From: DATARH01 sp036008175
GTDB lineage: Bacteria > Pseudomonadota > Alphaproteobacteria > ATCC43930 > CGMCC-115725
Assembly (NCBI GenBank): GCA_036008175.1
Contig: DASYOB010000152.1
Span: forward strand, 1 to 64,000
Reading direction: 5' to 3'
Length of the DNA: 64,000 nt
Program-made: the position numbers and the translations under genes
Shown here: one piece after another, positions 60,303 to 64,000 of the stretch
Numbering within the stretch: the stretch's first letter is position 1
How the letters are laid out: each line of letters begins with the position of its first letter
Notes under the pieces: generated by a model
Database searches by the model: none
Seen by the model: the letters and a program-made list of their open reading frames with translations, nothing else
Told to the model about the DNA's origin: nothing

Positions 60303-62152
60303 TGCGCCCCGATAAGGCAATTGTGTCGTCGCGGCACCATGAACTGCCCTTTGGCGCGGAGGTGTGCGCGGACGGGGTTCGGTTTCGGCTCTGGGCGCCA
60401 CGTGCCCGTAACGTCCTGTTGTCGATCGAAGGGCCGGAGCCTGAACGGGCCGAGATCCCGATGGTGCCGGAGCCGGGAGGCTGGTTTTCACTGTCCACCG
60501 ACCGTGCGGCAGCGGGCATGCGCTATCGGTATGTTGTCGAAGGTAGGACTGTCCCCGACCCCGCGTCACGGTGTCAGCCCGAGGGCGTGCATGGCGCCAG
60601 CGAGGTGATCGACCCGGCCTATTACCGCTGGCACGATGCCGGCTGGCGCGGCCGTGCCTGGGAGGAAATCGTCGTCTACGAGGTGCATGTAGGTACCTTT
60701 TCGTCGGGTGGTGATTTCGCCGGCGCGATCGACCATCTCGATCACCTGCGCGCGCTTGGCGTGACCGCAGTCGAGCTGATGCCGATTGCCCAATTCGCCG
60801 GTCGGCGCAACTGGGGCTATGACGGGGCGCAGCTCTATGCCCCGGCTTTCTGCTACGGTAGGCCGGACGCATTGAAGGCTCTGGTCGAGGCCTGCCACGC
60901 GCGGGGACTCGCGATCCTGCTCGACGTCGTCTACAACCATTTCGGGCCGGAGGGGAATTACCTGCCGGCGATTGCGCCCGACTTCTTTACCGAGCGGCAC
61001 CACACGCCATGGGGCGCGGCGATCGGCTATGACGGTGCCCGGAGCCGGCCAGTGCGTGATTTCGTCATTCATAACGCGCTTTACTGGCTCGAGGAGTTTC
61101 ATTTCGACGGCCTGCGTCTCGACGCCGTCCATGCGATTGCGGACGACAGCAACCCCGACATCCTGACCGAACTCGCCGAAACCGTGCGCCGGCGGGTGAC
61201 CGGACGCGAAGTTCACCTCATCTTGGAAAACGACCGTAACGAGGCACGTCGACTGACGCGGCGTAATGGTAGGCCTTTCCTCTACAGCGCGCAGTGGAGC
61301 GACGATCTGCACCATGCATTGCACGTGCTGGTCACCGGCCAGGCCATTGGCTATTACGCCGACTACGCCGATCGACCGGTAGCGCATCTGGGACGCGCTC
61401 TCGCCACCGGGTTTGCCTTTCAGGGCGAAGCGTCGCCCTCCCGCGGCGGGACGCCGCGCGGGGAGCCGTCGCAGGATTTGCCGGCAACGGCATTTGTCTC
61501 GTTCCTGCAAAACCACGACCAGATCGGCAATACCCCGTTCGGCACCCGCATCAGCGCGCGCGCCGCCGAACCGCTTCTGCATGCGGCGGTCGCGATCGTG
61601 CTCTTGGCGCCGCAGATCCCGCTGCTGTTCATGGGTGAGGAATGGGCAAGCACGCGGCCATTCCAGTTTTTCTGCGACTTCGCGCCGCCACTCGACGAGG
61701 CCGTGCGGCAGGGTCGGCGCCGCGAATTCGCGCAATTCCCGGAATTCAGCGATCCCGCGGCGCGCGAGAGCATTCCCGATCCGACCGACGAGGCCACCTT
61801 TGCCGCCTCGCGGCTGGACTGGTCGGAACCCCGCGGGGCGCAGCATACGCGCTGGCTCGACCGCTACCGTCACCTCCTTGAGCTGCGCTCGCGGTTGATC
61901 GTTCCCAGGCTCCCGGACATGAAGCCAGGGGGCTCTTGCGAGCTGCTGGGGCCGGCGGCGCTGCGCGTCGATTGGCGCCTTGGTGACGGCTGCTCGTTGC
62001 GCCTGCTGGCCAATTTCGCGGAAGCTCCGGTTGCGCTTGCCGACCAGGCGGATCCAGACAGCATGATCTACTGCTCCGGTCCGGCGCCGCCTGAAACCGA
62101 GCTTGCGCCCTGCTGTGCAGCGTTTTTCTTGCTGCCGGCAAGCGTCGTGTGA
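60302..62152 (+). CDS. treZ: Malto-oligosyltrehalose trehalohydrolase
   Basis: A 616-residue GH13 enzyme cleaving trehalose from malto-oligosyltrehalose. Starts at 60302 with FGAEVCADGVRFRLWAPRAR, then WEEIVVYEVHVGTF; catalytic Asp in FDGLRLDAVHAIADDS, Glu in VHLILENDRNEARR and Asp in FLQNHDQIGN. Its partner TreY (malto-oligosyltrehalose synthase) is not in view and probably follows malQ beyond the window. Stop overlaps the malQ ATG. Confidence 0.94.
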
Positions 62153-64000
62153 TGGACCGGTTGGACGAGCTTCGTCGGATTGCTGATTCTGTCGGCATCG
62201 CGGCCCGTCACGTTGATGCGCTCGGCATCGTGCACGAGCCCGGCGAGGAAACGCTGGCACAGCTGATCGCTGCTTTCGGGCTGCCCTCGGATCCCAAACA
62301 AGCAGCCGATGCGCTCGCCGACGAAAGCCGGACGGCGCCCTTCGGGCTCGGTTCCGTTCATGTCGTAGCACATGAGACGCCCAATCCGGTGTTGCAGTTG
62401 CGAGCGCCATTCCCTGGCGCTGCGATCGAATGGCACTGCCGGCTCGAGGACGGCACCGAGCTCTCCGGTCGCGGCGAGGCGCTTCCTGCCGACAGCGATC
62501 GAGCCAACTCGGCTGTTTTGCCGCTGCCGGCGCCGTTGCCGCTCGGCTATCACCGCCTCGATCTTGCGGCCGGGGCGGTAGCCGCACAAATTGGTCTCAT
62601 CGTCGCGCCGGCTTTCTGCTATCTGCATCCCGAGCTGCAGCCGGGATCGCGCAGCTGGGGGCTGACCGCCCAGCTTTACGGCCTGCGCAGCCGCCGCAAT
62701 TGGGGAATCGGCGATTTTAGCGATCTCGCGCATATTTGCCGCGATGCCGCGCCGGTAGGGGCCGCCGCAATCGGCGTCAATCCGCTGCACGCGCTGTTTG
62801 CTGCCGAGCCGCGGCACTGCAGTCCCTATTCCCCGTCAAGCCGGGTCCACCTCGACTACCTATATATCAACGTGACCGAAGTGCCCGGTTTTGCCGAGGA
62901 TGACGCGGCCCGAGCGCTGGCGCCGGTCGAGGCGATTGCTGCGGCCCGGAGCGCGGATTTGGTAGATTACGCCGCCGTCGCTGCGGTGAAGCGTCCCGTG
63001 CTGGAGGCGCTGTTCCGGCGGTTTCGAGGGGAGCAGCTGGCGCCAAACGGCGCGCCGCGTGGCGCACTGGGCTCGTCATTTCGGCTGTTTCAGCAGGAAG
63101 GCGGGCAAGCGCTAGCGGCTTTTGCGATCTTCGAAGCATTGCATGAGCATTTCAGCCGCGATGGCGGTGAATTCTCCTGGCGACACTGGCCTGCGCCGAT
63201 GCGCGACCCAAACTCGGCCGAAGTCGCTCAATTCGCTCGTGAGAACGTCGATCGGGTCGAGTTTTTTCAATTTTTGCAATGGGAGGCGGACAGGCAACTG
63301 GGTGAGGCCGCTGCTGCCGGCAGTCGCAGCGGGCTCTCGATCGGGCTCTATCGGGATCTCGCCGTCGGGGTCAATCCGAACGGCGCCGAGGCTTGGGCCG
63401 ACCAGGAGCTGGTGGCCCCGGGCGCGGCGATCGGCGCCCCGCCCGATCCGCTCAGCCGTGCCGGGCAGAATTGGGGGCTCGCACCGATAAACCCGCTGGC
63501 CCTCCGCCGTCGCGGCTTTGCCCCAATCATCTCCGCGTTGCGCGCCAACATGTGCCATGCCGGGATCCTGCGGATCGACCACGTCATGGGATTGCAGCGA
63601 CTCTATTGGATTCCGAGCGGCAGCCCCGCGCCCGCCGGCGCCTACGTCAATTATCCTTTCGATGCGCTGCTGCGCATCGTTGCGTTGGAGAGCCAACGCC
63701 AGCGTTGTGCCGTTGTCGGCGAGGACCTCGGCACCGTGCCCGAGGGATTTCGCGAGACAATGCGCGCCGCCAACGTGCTCTCCTACCGCGTATTCGCCTT
63801 TGAGCGGCGTCAAGACGGGCGTTTTCTCCCCCCCGGCGAGTACCCGGCGCTTAGCGCGGCGTCGGCGGCGACGCACGATCTCGCCACACTGAAGGGTTTT
63901 TGGCTCGGCCGCGATATCGAGTGGCGCCGCCGCCTCGGGCTGTACCCCGATGCCGCCGCCGAGGTGACGGAGGCCGCAGAGCGCCGCCGTGATCGCAAGT
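62152..64000 (+). CDS. malQ: 4-alpha-glucanotransferase (3' partial, runs off the window)
   Basis: From ATG 62152, overlapping the treZ stop (TGATG), an uninterrupted frame reads to the end of the window, giving about 616 residues so far with no stop. It begins MDRLDELRRIADSVGIAARH. GH77 marks: LYGLRSRRNWGIGDFSDL, ILRIDHVMGLQRLYWIPSG, AVVGEDLGTVPEGF and SYRVFAFERR. It shifts alpha-1,4-glucan segments between oligosaccharides and releases glucose. Length already fits most of the family (about 650-750). It lacks a stop in view. Confidence 0.93.
   Translation, partial: MDRLDELRRIADSVGIAARHVDALGIVHEPGEETLAQLIAAFGLPSDPKQAADALADESRTAPFGLGSVHVVAHETPNPVLQLRAPFPGAAIEWHCRLEDGTELSGRGEALPADSDRANSAVLPLPAPLPLGYHRLDLAAGAVAAQIGLIVAPAFCYLHPELQPGSRSWGLTAQLYGLRSRRNWGIGDFSDLAHICRDAAPVGAAAIGVNPLHALFAAEPRHCSPYSPSSRVHLDYLYINVTEVPGFAEDDAARALAPVEAIAAARSADLVDYAAVAAVKRPVLEALFRRFRGEQLAPNGAPRGALGSSFRLFQQEGGQALAAFAIFEALHEHFSRDGGEFSWRHWPAPMRDPNSAEVAQFARENVDRVEFFQFLQWEADRQLGEAAAAGSRSGLSIGLYRDLAVGVNPNGAEAWADQELVAPGAAIGAPPDPLSRAGQNWGLAPINPLALRRRGFAPIISALRANMCHAGILRIDHVMGLQRLYWIPSGSPAPAGAYVNYPFDALLRIVALESQRQRCAVVGEDLGTVPEGFRETMRAANVLSYRVFAFERRQDGRFLPPGEYPALSAASAATHDLATLKGFWLGRDIEWRRRLGLYPDAAAEVTEAAERRRDRK

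Noticed and set aside
60566..62587. Long minus-strand frame (673 codons) opposite treZ and malQ
   Set aside because: Shadow of the well-supported treZ and malQ genes; no domain or ribosome site.

Overview
The window is a GC-rich stretch of a bacterial chromosome with short intergenic gaps and many overlapping start and stop codons. It most likely comes from an alphaproteobacterium of the metabolically versatile soil or rhizosphere kind. The signs are a class I PHA synthase, four family III CoA-transferases, mandelate-racemase-like enzymes, a livHMGF importer, the rplM-rpsI pair and a large trehalose/glycogen cluster. This placement is inferred from gene content and style; there is no rRNA or other marker in view. 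I found no tRNA, rRNA, insertion sequence, prophage or CRISPR array.

Layout. Bases 1-3279 hold the end of a livHMGF ABC importer. A 3' scrap of a xanthine-dehydrogenase-like gene and a small membrane protein follow. Bases 3819-7533 hold a zinc alcohol dehydrogenase, an AHSA1-type protein, a metallo-beta-lactamase-fold hydrolase and a CoA-transferase. Bases 7553-14854 hold envelope and hydrolase genes: a proline-rich protein, an exported amidase, two tandem polysaccharide-deacetylase paralogues, a VOC protein, an RRM protein and a nicotinamidase. Bases 14928-20780 form a minus-strand run of an OmpA-like lipoprotein, hom, glpX, a frameshifted unknown gene and recJ. PHA synthase, a small secreted Cys protein, an MFS transporter, a lipoprotein and an L,D-transpeptidase follow up to 26352. 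Bases 26521-29506 pair a formyl-CoA-transferase-like gene with a 2-hydroxyacyl-CoA-lyase-like ThDP enzyme, separated by a strong terminator. Next come rplM-rpsI and an acyl-CoA-dehydrogenase-fold enzyme. Bases 32232-36300 form one minus-strand operon: two enolase-superfamily enzymes, a short lipoprotein, an exported unknown protein and tryptophan 2,3-dioxygenase.

The most striking gene is at 39586-40527. It is a GrdB/PrdB-family (glycine/betaine/D-proline reductase selenoprotein B-like) protein with an in-frame UGA at 40126-40128, exactly at the first position of a U-P-V-C redox motif. A six-base-pair hairpin starts 11 nt after the UGA and looks like a bacterial SECIS. Standard gene calling would split it into two ORFs. 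It follows a cupin gene and is probably a genuine selenoprotein.

The window ends in a tightly coupled cluster, 49031 to beyond 64000: a GH13 domain fused to GlgE, TreS fused to maltokinase, GlgB, GlgX, TreZ and MalQ, the last running off the end. Together these can convert trehalose to maltose, maltose 1-phosphate and branched alpha-glucan, and return glucan to trehalose. Three families of dispersed palindromic repeats and four well-formed intrinsic or regulatory hairpins were also located.
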